From positions 372,491-436,490 of the forward strand of contig NZ_PQMB01000003.1 in NCBI RefSeq assembly GCF_002918555.1: DNA of 64,000 nt, given 5' to 3'. Both the position numbers and the translations under genes were made by a program. The notes beneath the pieces were generated by a model, which saw only the letters and a list, made by a program, of their open reading frames with translations, was not told where the DNA came from and did not search any database. Shown piece by piece: positions 26,986 through 35,436 of the stretch; within the stretch, counting starts at the first letter, position 1, and every line of letters begins with the position of its first letter. This DNA is from Citrobacter amalonaticus. GTDB taxonomy: Bacteria > Pseudomonadota > Gammaproteobacteria > Enterobacterales > Enterobacteriaceae.

Positions 26986-27621
26986 TCACATGCCAACAAC
27001 CTGTCTGGCGGCTTTCAGATAATTCGTGTTAGGCAGTTCGTCGAGCCCCAGCGCCGCAACCGCTGCCTTAATTCCGGCATAATCTTCACTTTCGCAACAG
27101 GCGGTTTCGACCATCGCACCGTTAAACCATACCTGCGCGTATTCGCTGATGATGCCGTTAACGGAAAAACCGTAGCGCATTTTCTCTACTTTAACCGGTA
27201 CTAAATCGCTACTGGCCCGCGCCATATTGGTAAATTCTTCCAGGGTATAGCACTCTTTATCCAGCGCCATGTTGACCTGGAGATGCTGCAAAATGGTGGC
27301 TAACTCCTCACGCTGCACCGGGAATTGAAACTTGCCGCGCGGCTGGAAGATCTCATAGCCTTCCGGGGTTTCACCGGTTTTCGTTTTGATATCCAGCAGA
27401 CCGTCGCGGACTTTAACGTTAACCGTATCGGTATGTAGCGACAGAAAGTAGGTCTCTTCCGGCATCTTACGAGCCTTAAATAATGTGGCTTTGGCATCCC
27501 ACATTTTTTCTTTTACCCGTTCGATAATGCCGTGGCCGAATACGCGGAACTCCGCGCGGGGAATGATTTTTTCAGCGTCGCTCGACGACGTGGCGGTATT
27601 CTTATCCATATGCGTAGCCAT
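26986..27621 (-). CDS. CYTH-like superfamily protein (211 aa)
   Basis: After a polar N-terminus it reads RAEFRVFGHGIIERVKEKMW, then DTVNVKVRDGLLDIKTKTG, VPVKVEKMRYGFSV and finally ETACCESEDYAG with NTNYLKAARQVVG. The alternating charged strands (VKVR, DIKTK, VKVEKMRY) and the final Glu plus N-Y segment match a triphosphate-tunnel fold. Classical ExExK at the very N-terminus is not present. Start ATG 27621 follows GGAGAATCACA. It is the second gene of the operon, between the canonical CYTH protein and the transporter. It could bind polyphosphate or a triphosphate nucleotide; this is inferred. Confidence 0.7.
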   Translation of the reverse strand: MATHMDKNTATSSSDAEKIIPRAEFRVFGHGIIERVKEKMWDAKATLFKARKMPEETYFLSLHTDTVNVKVRDGLLDIKTKTGETPEGYEIFQPRGKFQFPVQREELATILQHLQVNMALDKECYTLEEFTNMARASSDLVPVKVEKMRYGFSVNGIISEYAQVWFNGAMVETACCESEDYAGIKAAVAALGLDELPNTNYLKAARQVVGM

Positions 27622-27658
27622 TGTGATTCTCCTGTTCCATTAAGAATGGTGAATGCCG

Positions 27659-28129
27659 CTATTTATCCCATTCGGTAAAAGGATGGGCGACCAGATTGGA
27701 GTTGAAGTAGCGCGGATCGCCGCTCACCTCTTCACCAATCCACTCGGGTTTATCGAACTGCTGCTCTTCACTTTTCAATTCCACTTCTGCGACGATCAGT
27801 CCGGCGTTAACCCCCATGAATTCGTCGATTTCCCACACCACATCACCCACCGGGATTTTGTAGCGTTTCTTTTCGATAATGGGGCGCTCTGCCAGCTCAT
27901 CCAGCATGGCACAGCAATCGGCATACGGAATTTCGTATTCATATTCAGTTCGCGTTGCAGAAACGGTAACTCCCTTGATGGTCAGGAACGCCTTATCGTT
28001 TATCGTCCGGATACGAACGGTTCTCTCTTTTATACTGCTGAGATATCCCTGACGATAAACGGTTCCCTCTGCAAGTGCGCGCCACTGCTCTGAGCACACC
28101 AGGAATTTCCTTTCAATTTCTTTAGCCAT
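27659..28129 (-). CDS. CYTH domain protein (triphosphate tunnel metalloenzyme)
   Basis: A 156-residue single-domain CYTH protein: AKEIERKFLV (the ExExK signature), RQGYLSSIKERTVRIRTIND, AFLTIKG, EYEYEIP, EKKRYKIP, WEIDEFMG and VAEVELKSEE. All metal- and triphosphate-binding positions seem present, so an inorganic tripolyphosphatase or related activity is expected. It is the first gene of the operon, with a 280-bp upstream region shared with the end of the LysR gene. ATG 28129 is the only reasonable start. Confidence 0.88.
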   Translation of the reverse strand: MAKEIERKFLVCSEQWRALAEGTVYRQGYLSSIKERTVRIRTINDKAFLTIKGVTVSATRTEYEYEIPYADCCAMLDELAERPIIEKKRYKIPVGDVVWEIDEFMGVNAGLIVAEVELKSEEQQFDKPEWIGEEVSGDPRYFNSNLVAHPFTEWDK

Positions 28130-28411
28130 CTTAAGCCTCTCATTGTCGGAACATCTGTCGATAGTTATTCACTATCTCTCTTAATTGACTCCATATTAGG
28201 CAGGCTTCTGACAGGATTAAAAATTGTAAATCAGTATCAGACCTATAAGCTCAGTTTATAGATTGATGCCGATCACATTTATTATTTTCTCATTAATTTT
28301 AGAGAGTTAAATTTGATAGAGGCGTAAGCAATGTGTTCGGCTTATAGGCTGGTTTTTTTCAGACATAAGCGTATGAGTCCTTGTTTTATCAAGGATAATG
28401 AACAATGCCAC

Positions 28412-29365
28412 TTAGCGATGATTATGGAATATATTTTCCAGCAGCTCAGGAAAACTCCCCCACTCATTATCTGGAGTGTCATCATAAAGCAGTGAAATAA
28501 AGCCGAGGGCGGCGCGGGACAGTGAGTGCTCCCCCTGGTAAACAAGGTAGTAATCTACCGCGAGATTAAAACCTTTGACATGAAGTTCGACCAGCTCACC
28601 GCTGTTCAGCTCATCGGATATCGCCAGATGAGGAATCACGGTTACGCCATAACCGCTGCCGATAAGCCGTTTAGTCGCCTCCAGATTAGAGAGCGTCACT
28701 CGGTTTTGCGGAGCGGTGTTCGCTGAGTGACGTTTAAACCACGAATTTATTTTGGCTCTTATCCGCGTTCCTTTCTCACGCATAATGAAAGGTGATTGTA
28801 GCAATTCATCCGGACTCATATCCCGCCCGGCACATGCCGCCAGGGGGGAGTGCTTGCCCACCACTACTTTGTAGTTTTCCCGATGCAGAAATACCTGTTG
28901 TAACGGAGAGCGAATTACGGAACGTCCGGCAAAACCGATCTCAACCTCGCCGCTGGCGACCAGTTCCGCAATGTGGTGCGAGTTACCGGTCAGAATTTCC
29001 AGTTCAATTCCCGGAAAGCGTTCGTGGAAACGCTGAATAAAGCGTGTGAGATAGTAAGTGCCCATCACGCCCGTCGCCCCGATGGTCAGACGGCCTACCT
29101 GTAGTTTACTGATGTCCTGAAACACGCTCTGTACTTCATCAAAAAGATGAAAAATACGCTGTGTGTATTCAAACAGGACTTCGCCTTCTTTGGTCAAACT
29201 AATTTGCCGACGGGAACGATCGAATAATGACACCTTCAGATAGCTTTCCAGCGCCTGGATCTGCATGCTGATGGCGGGCTGAGATAAAAAGAGTGCCTGT
29301 GCGGCCTTAGTAAAACTGCCGCTGATAACAACCTGGTTGAACGTCTTAAAATGGTCAATATCCAT
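28412..29365 (-). CDS. LysR-family transcriptional regulator
   Basis: A 317-residue LysR-type protein: an N-terminal winged HTH (DHFKTFNQVVISGSFTKAAQ, SQPAISMQIQALESYL) and a type 2 periplasmic-binding-like effector domain (LTIGATGVMGTYYL onward; it resembles the CysB/CbbR group). It lies upstream of the CYTH/DASS operon in the same direction, which is less usual than the divergent arrangement, with a 280-bp gap that could hold its sites. Confidence 0.85.
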   Translation of the reverse strand: MDIDHFKTFNQVVISGSFTKAAQALFLSQPAISMQIQALESYLKVSLFDRSRRQISLTKEGEVLFEYTQRIFHLFDEVQSVFQDISKLQVGRLTIGATGVMGTYYLTRFIQRFHERFPGIELEILTGNSHHIAELVASGEVEIGFAGRSVIRSPLQQVFLHRENYKVVVGKHSPLAACAGRDMSPDELLQSPFIMREKGTRIRAKINSWFKRHSANTAPQNRVTLSNLEATKRLIGSGYGVTVIPHLAISDELNSGELVELHVKGFNLAVDYYLVYQGEHSLSRAALGFISLLYDDTPDNEWGSFPELLENIFHNHR

Positions 29366-29518
29366 ATTCAGGTACCAGCGGTTAGAGGTGCGTTTAACGA
29401 TTCTGAATATGAATATACCGAATTAACACAGAAAAAGCAGGGGAGCATCCGTTCGTTTTCCTGGATGACGTATTCCGGAAACCGCATGAGAAAAGGTGAT
29501 AATGCCTCGCTGTCTCAA

Positions 29519-29735
29519 CAAGTAGAAGCGCATCCACGCAAACAGGGCGTTACCATTGTTATACGTACCGGGATACAGGTAAATTGAAGGGCCGCACGCT
29601 TATACCCGGCAGAAAACAGCGGAAAAACAAAAGGTAACGGAACGTAGTTGGCAAAATCATCCCGCGCCGTCATACCCGCCGCCACCCCAAGCCCAAGGCG
29701 AAAATCCTGAGCACTGTCGGGGAACCAGTCCTTTT
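29519..29735 (-). pseudogene. pagP: C-terminal relic of lipid A palmitoyltransferase pagP
   Basis: The minus strand reads [46 protein letters not shown], then, after loss of one [15 protein letters not shown]. PagP proteins end in the same series of beta-strand motifs ([44 protein letters not shown]). Only about 70 of some 185 residues remain, with a frameshift near 29572 and no usable start. The remaining 29366-29518 and 29736-29884 hold nothing I can identify. Confidence 0.85.
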
Positions 29736-29884
29736 GTATAGAACACACGTAGCAGCCGCTTGAACTCATTTTTGCAAAAAATATACCTGGCTCAGTGAAG
29801 CAAACCGCTGCAGGAAACTCTCGGGCACACCACCAACCCAAACAAAGCTTTCGGGCTGGTGGTAGTTTTTGATACTAAGCTGGC

Positions 29885-30352
29885 TTACCAGCGAAGTTCT
29901 GAAGTAGGAATATACACGACAGAAGAAACCATATCCGCCATATCATAATTAACCTGCATACTCATAGGAACAGATCGCCCACTAACCATGAAAATGTCTG
30001 TCCAGCCAAAAGCTCTTTTCATGATGACCTCAGGGGGAGAACTTCGCTCCGGCTTCCCTAGCGTTTCGTGAATCCAACTTCGCGACATAGTATTTTTAAG
30101 AGGAGGTGGTAATTCATTAGGGAAGCTCCATCCATTAACATTATCATGTTGAATACTGAGGATAACCGACCATAACAGACGCCCCTCTCTTTTGAATGTG
30201 AGATGAACCCCTTCCCTTGCCATATCCAATGTTAAATCTGGGTCTCCAGCATAACCAGTTGGTTTCGTTTTATAAGGAATTAGCCCTTCATCAAACAATT
30301 CTTGATAAGTCTTTCCTATCCCGTCAATTAAAGCGTTAATATTCACCGTCAT
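29885..30352 (-). CDS. Immunity protein for the adjacent PAAR effector (DUF6392-like)
   Basis: A 155-residue soluble protein (INALIDGIGKTYQELFDEGL, WSVILSIQHDN, GWSFPNELPPPLKN). The family accompanies S-type pyocin/colicin nuclease toxins as the cognate immunity protein. Its start overlaps the effector stop by four bases, the close coupling typical of toxin-immunity pairs. Family assignment is from pattern memory, the immunity role from position. Confidence 0.7.
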   Translation of the reverse strand: MTVNINALIDGIGKTYQELFDEGLIPYKTKPTGYAGDPDLTLDMAREGVHLTFKREGRLLWSVILSIQHDNVNGWSFPNELPPPLKNTMSRSWIHETLGKPERSSPPEVIMKRAFGWTDIFMVSGRSVPMSMQVNYDMADMVSSVVYIPTSELRW

Positions 30353-32067
30353 TTATACAGCCCCATTTCATTGTTCAACTCATGCATTTTCACCCTTGCC
30401 GCCTCTATCTGAAATTCGGTTGCCCCATGCTCTTTTAGTGCAGGCTTAACGGCATCCAGGTTGCGATCCGCTGCTGCCCGCAGATTCAGAGAATCCTGCT
30501 CAATTTGTGCTGGTTTATTACGACCACCGTATGTCTCACTTAATTTTTGATGCACTTCTTTGGGAACAACAATCGCAGCGACATCTTCAGCCATTCGATC
30601 TAACTGTTTAGTGTCGAGCTTCGGATATTTTTTCCTCAAGTAGGCACGAGCAGCCGCAGCCGAAGGCATATGGTCAACCTCATATTTCTCCTGTCGTGAG
30701 CGGCGCTTAAAGTCGCTGTACAGCTCGACTTCCAGAAACTCCACAGGTGGTTTGCTCAGGTAAATATAAATCGGCGGCAGGTCTGGCAACGGCAGGATAA
30801 GAATATAATCTGCGAAATTTTTCTCTTCCGGTGCCGGGCTGGTGGTGGCTGTTATACTGGTATTGTCTGGCAACGGGTCCACAATCACCGGATTCGGCAG
30901 CACCGGTCGCGCCTGATTGCCGGTATTTGATGGCACACTGACGCCGGAATGATCCGGTGTCCAGACGATGGTGATGCGCGGTTCTTCCTCGGTGGTGAAC
31001 GTGTACGCCTGATAACGGCTGTCCCACGCCATTTTGCGCACCCGAACCATATCCTTGCCCGGCTGCGTATGCCAGCCGTGCGGTGTCGGGTTGCCGCTGG
31101 CGTCAGTCTCCCACGTAAAGCGTACACGGGTTGGGACTTCCTGCATCTGCACCGCCCGCATCCGGTCAATAAAATCCTGCTCGCCGTCATTTAACCGGCC
31201 AGGCATCATCCCTATCAGTAACCCGGCTACCGATGCGCCAGCCCCGGCGGCGGCAACCTCCCCTAAACCAGCCGCACCCCGTACCGCCCATGTGCCATAG
31301 GTCAGGGTACGCCCACCCAGCAGCTCCAGCGAACTCGCCCCGGCGGTCGCGGCCTGCGCCCGCGTTGCGGCAGTTGCCGTGGCGACTGCCGCCTGATAAT
31401 CCATTTCCTCATGGTTGCCGTTCAGCCACTTCCACAGGGCGCTACGTTTCTTCGGCTTCGGTATATCTTCCGGCCGCTGCGGCTTTTTCTTCGCCGTCTG
31501 CGCATGCTGAGGCGCGTCGGTATCCGTCGCCGCATCCGCTGGCGGTGCTGCACGGAAGAAGCTCATTTCTGCAAAGTTGTTGTGCGGCTCCCGCTGGCCT
31601 CCGGCATCGTTACAACCCTCGCCCCGCAGGCAGGATTTGGCAAACACCCGGTTACGCTCACGTTCTTCGGCCAGCCGCTTTTCTTCCGCCTCCTGCTCTG
31701 TCTTACGTTGTGCCAGAAATGCGGCCTGTTTCTCCGCCGCAATCTGCTCAGGTGATGGAGCGGCTCCCATCCACTGCCCAAGTGGAGCAATAATCCGGTT
31801 AGAGCCATAAGGACAGTCACAGCGCACAATTCCCCGATCAACCGCAACAGCAGTGCCGTGAATCGTCCAGCGAGGATCCCCTTCAACAACCGTGCCGGGT
31901 TTTCCACACGTCGGACAGGGAGTGGTTTTATCACCATTTCTGATAACACCATAGCCGTATACATTGTAATTAGTGAGAGATATGGATGGAATCAGCCTTG
32001 CGCCTGTAGTCGTTTTGTCGCAGGAAAGGGCTTTTCCCCTCCCGTGAATATCTGGTCGGTATCCCAT
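30349..32067 (-). CDS. T6SS PAAR effector with pyocin-S domain and C-terminal nuclease
   Basis: The 572-residue protein has a PAAR-type tip domain (about residues 30-100, with cysteines in CPTCGK and CDCPYG), a charged coiled segment (106-145), an Ala-rich hydrophobic region (225-290, possible membrane helices), an S-type pyocin domain (about 310-430, TRVRFTWETDASGNPTPHGW) and a C-terminal toxin (440-572). The toxin has YEVDHMPSAAAARAYL, an HNH-like metal site (Asp465, His466), and VVPKEVHQKLSETYGG. It would be mounted on a VgrG spike and cut DNA in rival cells. No VgrG or T6SS core gene is nearby. Confidence 0.85.
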   Translation of the reverse strand: MGYRPDIHGRGKALSCDKTTTGARLIPSISLTNYNVYGYGVIRNGDKTTPCPTCGKPGTVVEGDPRWTIHGTAVAVDRGIVRCDCPYGSNRIIAPLGQWMGAAPSPEQIAAEKQAAFLAQRKTEQEAEEKRLAEERERNRVFAKSCLRGEGCNDAGGQREPHNNFAEMSFFRAAPPADAATDTDAPQHAQTAKKKPQRPEDIPKPKKRSALWKWLNGNHEEMDYQAAVATATAATRAQAATAGASSLELLGGRTLTYGTWAVRGAAGLGEVAAAGAGASVAGLLIGMMPGRLNDGEQDFIDRMRAVQMQEVPTRVRFTWETDASGNPTPHGWHTQPGKDMVRVRKMAWDSRYQAYTFTTEEEPRITIVWTPDHSGVSVPSNTGNQARPVLPNPVIVDPLPDNTSITATTSPAPEEKNFADYILILPLPDLPPIYIYLSKPPVEFLEVELYSDFKRRSRQEKYEVDHMPSAAAARAYLRKKYPKLDTKQLDRMAEDVAAIVVPKEVHQKLSETYGGRNKPAQIEQDSLNLRAAADRNLDAVKPALKEHGATEFQIEAARVKMHELNNEMGLYK

Positions 32068-32070
32068 AGA

Positions 32071-32568
32071 TTACACTCCGGGAACAACCAAAAAATCATC
32101 CAGCAACGGTATGCCTTCCCTGACAGTCAGCATACTACCACTCTGTGGAGTACTGATTACTTCATCTCCGTTATCCAGCATACTGCCAACCAGCGCCACG
32201 CCTTTTCCCTCTGATTCATAGAGAAAGCCCGCGCCACTCACGATCCTTGCAGTGCTGCCATCTGCATAAGTGATAATGCTGCCCACAGTCAGCACACTGG
32301 CCCACTCACCATTCTCGAGATGGATTTTATAACCCTCGTTCGGGTCTGAACTGAATTCCTTTGCCGTACCACCGAGACGAGTCAGGCAACCAGCCACTGC
32401 AATCCGGTAAATCGCCGTCACCGGGTGGTTTCGCGCATAATCCTCCTGTTCGTCGATAAGCGCACGCACCTCCTCACTCATGGTTGTCAGTTTTTTTTCA
32501 GCAAAGGGAGACTGAGCAAGTTCTGCAAAATTTTCCGGAGTCAGCTCATCGGTGTATTGCATATTCAT
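32071..32568 (-). CDS. PAAR-like protein upstream of the effector (165 aa)
   Basis: A 165-residue protein with a helical N-terminus (MSEEVRALIDEQEDYARNHP) and a C-terminal beta-rich part: GSIITYADGSTARIVSGAG, LVGSMLDNGDEVISTPQSG. The repeated short strands ending in G-D or G-S resemble a divergent PAAR cone. It ends three bases before the effector start, so the three genes form one operon. It may cap or load the effector. ATG 32568 has AAAGGATTTTTT before it. Confidence 0.6.
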   Translation of the reverse strand: MNMQYTDELTPENFAELAQSPFAEKKLTTMSEEVRALIDEQEDYARNHPVTAIYRIAVAGCLTRLGGTAKEFSSDPNEGYKIHLENGEWASVLTVGSIITYADGSTARIVSGAGFLYESEGKGVALVGSMLDNGDEVISTPQSGSMLTVREGIPLLDDFLVVPGV

Positions 32569-33374
32569 AAAAAATCCTTTTATTGCTTGTGGTTAAAAAC
32601 CACCAAATCTTACCCTTGTCGTAACTTATCCAAAATTAATGCGCATTTTTTGCTCACAACATCGTAACAGCCGTCAATGAAATACTTTCCGCAATGATGC
32701 TGATGCAACCGCTCGTGGACCTAATTTCGTAGGACGCGGTAAACGCTTTTAAGAAATGAGGCGATAGATCCACACCTCGCTAAAGGCTGTTTTTTTCCAT
32801 CACCTTTCGTAAGCGGATAAGATTGCTTGCCATGTATTAACACTCCTGAGTAGTGGTTAACGATACATGGCAATATTGACACTGGAATACAAGATTTGAA
32901 ATTCACCTGCTGGAACAAGCACGTTCATTAACTGAGATTCTTAATGTTGTGATGGTTAATCGTTACCAATCACCATCATTATTAAGCTGGTCTTTAGTAG
33001 TTCATTCAGAAGTCAATGAGTTTTCACTCAGGGTATTCCTGGGGTTACCTGATTTCAAGGTCTATGAGGGGCATTGTGTATAGTTCCAAAGTGTAGAGCA
33101 CGAACTATACGCATTACTATACACATGAATGTATAGATTTGAGTAGACGTTAAAAGAAGTGAGTCATGGAGCGGGCGAAGGGATTAGAACAAGACAACCA
33201 ATAACTTGAAAAATATAGAATTTTCAAGTTATATCTTAACTTATACCCCCAAAGATACCCCCAAAGCACAGAGGCTTTGAATTCAAGTAATTACCTTTGT
33301 CGATAAATCAGCAGGAAGCGAGATGATAGCAAATGGCAGGCATACTCGAAAGCAGCGATACCGTTAGCATCAGA
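32569..33374. other. Gene-free junction with inverted repeats and a tandem ATACCCCCAAAG repeat
   Basis: No convincing gene. Near 33078-33110 gtatagttc pairs with gaactatac, followed by ctataca/tgtatag (about 33118-33137). At about 33203-33230 aacttgaaaa pairs with ttttcaagtt. At 33243-33266 the 12-mer atacccccaaag is repeated exactly twice. Similar C-tract repeats are often found beside integrase genes of P4-type islands, so this may be the old island end. No tRNA is present. Confidence 0.45.
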
Positions 33375-33698
33375 CTAATTACGATTCATTAAACCCAGAT
33401 CGCGACGGGCCCTCATGATATCAATAATCGTGAGATATGGCGTTTGTTCTTGCCAGCTAAACCCTCTGCGATCGATACGAACCAGTTCGTACTTTTCCAC
33501 TAGAAAGTTAATGGCATTAGCGCGAGTGATACCGGCATCGATATGTTCCTGTATGACGGTTTCATCACAGAAAGGTGTATCGTTTAGTGTCAGGCCATAA
33601 TGCTGTTCCAGCAGACGACTAAGTAGCATTTGCCAGATATTCACGGGCGACAGGCATGGCTTCGCCGCCCGCATATTTGTTGTAGGTAGAAATTTCAT
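33375..33698 (-). CDS. cbtA: Type IV toxin CbtA family (YeeV/YkfI/YpjF)
   Basis: About 107 residues: [60 protein letters not shown] and [13 protein letters not shown], all hallmark CbtA text. CbtA toxins bind MreB and FtsZ and block cell elongation and division. It lacks the extra C-terminal tail of E. coli CbtA, ending at MNRN as shorter homologues do. It is 20 bases downstream of its antitoxin. Confidence 0.9.
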   Translation of the reverse strand: MKFLPTTNMRAAKPCLSPVNIWQMLLSRLLEQHYGLTLNDTPFCDETVIQEHIDAGITRANAINFLVEKYELVRIDRRGFSWQEQTPYLTIIDIMRARRDLGLMNRN

Positions 33699-33718
33699 TT
33701 TTTCTCTCGTGAAAGTAA

Positions 33719-34075
33719 TTAACGTTGAGTGGGATAAACAGCGATGTATACGTAGCCGCAACTGCCAAGGGTGTCGGCTTCGCAAGTAAGCCCATTGTGA
33801 TATAGCGTGACGCAGTGCTGATGCTGGGGGGAAAGTTCTCCGCTGGTAAGCATCAGCTCCAGTTGCTTGAGTATCAACGGAAAGGCCTGATCCAGGTATA
33901 GCGCGTCATCGTCGCAGAAAGCACCGTTAAATCCGGCCCGATCAGCAAGAAAATGCAGGCGGTCGCCTTCTTGCACCAGCCGAGCTCCAAAACAGGGTGT
34001 GATCGTACTCTTTAGCCCCCAATGCTGGCAGGGGGGATTCTCCGGTATGGCACCGGATTCTGAGTGATAGTTCAT
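33719..34075 (-). CDS. cbeA: Type IV antitoxin CbeA family (YeeU/YfjZ)
   Basis: A 118-residue protein: [55 protein letters not shown] and [11 protein letters not shown]. CbeA does not bind the toxin; it promotes MreB and FtsZ bundling and so counters CbtA. It lies directly upstream of cbtA in the standard order yeeT-cbeA-cbtA. Confidence 0.92.
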   Translation of the reverse strand: MNYHSESGAIPENPPCQHWGLKSTITPCFGARLVQEGDRLHFLADRAGFNGAFCDDDALYLDQAFPLILKQLELMLTSGELSPQHQHCVTLYHNGLTCEADTLGSCGYVYIAVYPTQR

Positions 34076-34100
34076 TATTGTTCCTGATTAAAGTGAAGGA

Positions 34101-34322
34101 TTAATTGAGAGTGACGCTTCGAAGAATGACATAGGGACCATTGCGGTCCTGACGACGTTCAGCAAACACGGCCAGTACACCGCTGATATCCTGCACCTCC
34201 CGACCAGCATAATGGCAGATACTGCCAGACCATTTATATTTGCCTGTACAGAAGCGAAACAGCCGTGATCCAGGTGGTTGTCGGTATATCGCCATCGCCT
34301 GACGTTTGCTGATAATTTTCAT
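34101..34322 (-). CDS. yeeT: YeeT-like DUF987 protein
   Basis: A 73-residue protein: SRLFRFCTGKYKWSGS, GREVQDISGVLAVFAERRQD and GPYVILRSVTLN, very close to E. coli YeeT. ATG 34322 (MKIISKRQ) is used; the upstream frame adds ten unlikely residues. Its function is unknown. It always travels with RadC and CbeA/CbtA in CP4-type islands. Confidence 0.9.
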   Translation of the reverse strand: MKIISKRQAMAIYRQPPGSRLFRFCTGKYKWSGSICHYAGREVQDISGVLAVFAERRQDRNGPYVILRSVTLN

Positions 34323-34342
34323 GCTGTTGCTTTCCTCTGAAA

Positions 34343-34822
34343 TTACAGCCATCCCCGCTCGGCAAATGAGACGATATCCATTCCACCAACCACCAGGTGG
34401 TCCAGCAGGCGGATATCTACCAGATCCAATGCCTGCTTAAGACGTTCTGTGATTCTTCTGTCGGCACCGCTGGGTTCTGAATGTCCAGACGGATGATTGT
34501 GTGCGAGTACGGCCGCTGCAGCGTTATGTTTCAGACCTGCCTTCACCACTTCGCGTGGATGCACACTTATGCTGTTGATGGTTCCGAGGAACAGCATGTC
34601 ATCGGCAATAAGCCGGTGCTGATTGTCCAGCCACAGGACTGTGAATGCCTCGCGATCCATTGGGGCAAGCTGCAGCCGTAGCCAGTCGCGGACGGTATGG
34701 CTGGAGGTAAATGCCGCACCGGGTTCACGTAACTGTCGCTCCAGTAGAGTCAGCGCTTCCTGGATGGTTCGCTGTACAGAGGCGGGTAATTCACAGGCAA
34801 ACAGCGGTAGTTGCTGTTTCAT
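34343..34822 (-). CDS. yeeS: RadC/YeeS-family JAB domain protein
   Basis: About 159 residues with the JAMM metal site AVLAHNHPSGHSEPSGAD preceded by VHPREVVKAGLKHNA and a conserved Glu upstream (MDREAFTVLWLD). It belongs to the mobile-island branch of RadC. No role in repair is established. ATG 34822 follows AAGGGGATGACC; it lies 20 bases before yeeT. Confidence 0.9.
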   Translation of the reverse strand: MKQQLPLFACELPASVQRTIQEALTLLERQLREPGAAFTSSHTVRDWLRLQLAPMDREAFTVLWLDNQHRLIADDMLFLGTINSISVHPREVVKAGLKHNAAAAVLAHNHPSGHSEPSGADRRITERLKQALDLVDIRLLDHLVVGGMDIVSFAERGWL

Positions 34823-34833
34823 GGTCATCCCCT

Positions 34834-35298
34834 TCAGTCGATGAGGTGCATGATGGCGCTGCATTCGGGGTGGCTTAGTGCGTAGCCACGCAACCGGTAA
34901 TAGTGGGCCGTCATGGCATCACATTCCGTTCGGCAGGCATGATAGCTGTATTCCAGCAGACAGGCCGCGATACCGGCCGCCATGGAGCTCATTGCGCCGC
35001 GGTTGCCATTCATGGTATTGAACAGTGTCCACTGTTCATCGTTCTCATCATCCGGCTCGGGGGCCATAAAAGCCCCACCATTGCTGAGTGTGTAAAAACG
35101 CCAGATGCCGCCGCTGTAATTTTCACAAAGCCGGTCCATCCAGCCGAAGATACGGGGCTCCAGCAGTATCCACTGCGGGATACCGCCAAAGTGCTGCGGC
35201 CAGAAATGAAGTCGCTGTGCATCAGGCAGCAAAGTAGCGGTAATGGGAACCGTATTGTCAGTACTGACGGGCGTGTGCAGACTGGTGGTGTTACTCAT
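34834..35298 (-). CDS. Antirestriction protein, ArdB/KlcA family
   Basis: A 154-residue protein: LLPDAQRLHFWPQHFG, WMDRLCENYSGGIWRFYTLS and AGIAACLLEYSYHACRTECD, the ArdB/KlcA pattern. ArdB proteins protect incoming DNA from type I restriction by acting on the enzyme without mimicking DNA charge. ATG 35298 follows AGGAATATCCC. It is 11 bases upstream of radC. Confidence 0.9.
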   Translation of the reverse strand: MSNTTSLHTPVSTDNTVPITATLLPDAQRLHFWPQHFGGIPQWILLEPRIFGWMDRLCENYSGGIWRFYTLSNGGAFMAPEPDDENDEQWTLFNTMNGNRGAMSSMAAGIAACLLEYSYHACRTECDAMTAHYYRLRGYALSHPECSAIMHLID

Positions 35299-35436
35299 GG
35301 GATATTCCTTATGAAAGATAATCATTGAGGGCCCGTTGAACAGGGCCTTACGGTTGAGAGGCAGGCTTAGGGGGGACAGAAAGATGGATTATTGGCAGGT
35401 TACCTCATCCAGGCAGAAGACCAAATGTAGTCCACT

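Noticed and set aside
29515..29841. 108-codon minus-strand frame as an intact gene
   Set aside because: Only its middle matches PagP, in a frame broken at the end; the N-terminal part matches nothing, so it is a pseudogene.
33000..33370. Possible tRNA or attachment site at the island edge
   Set aside because: No cloverleaf or TpsiC-like sequence; only hairpins and a 12-base tandem repeat.
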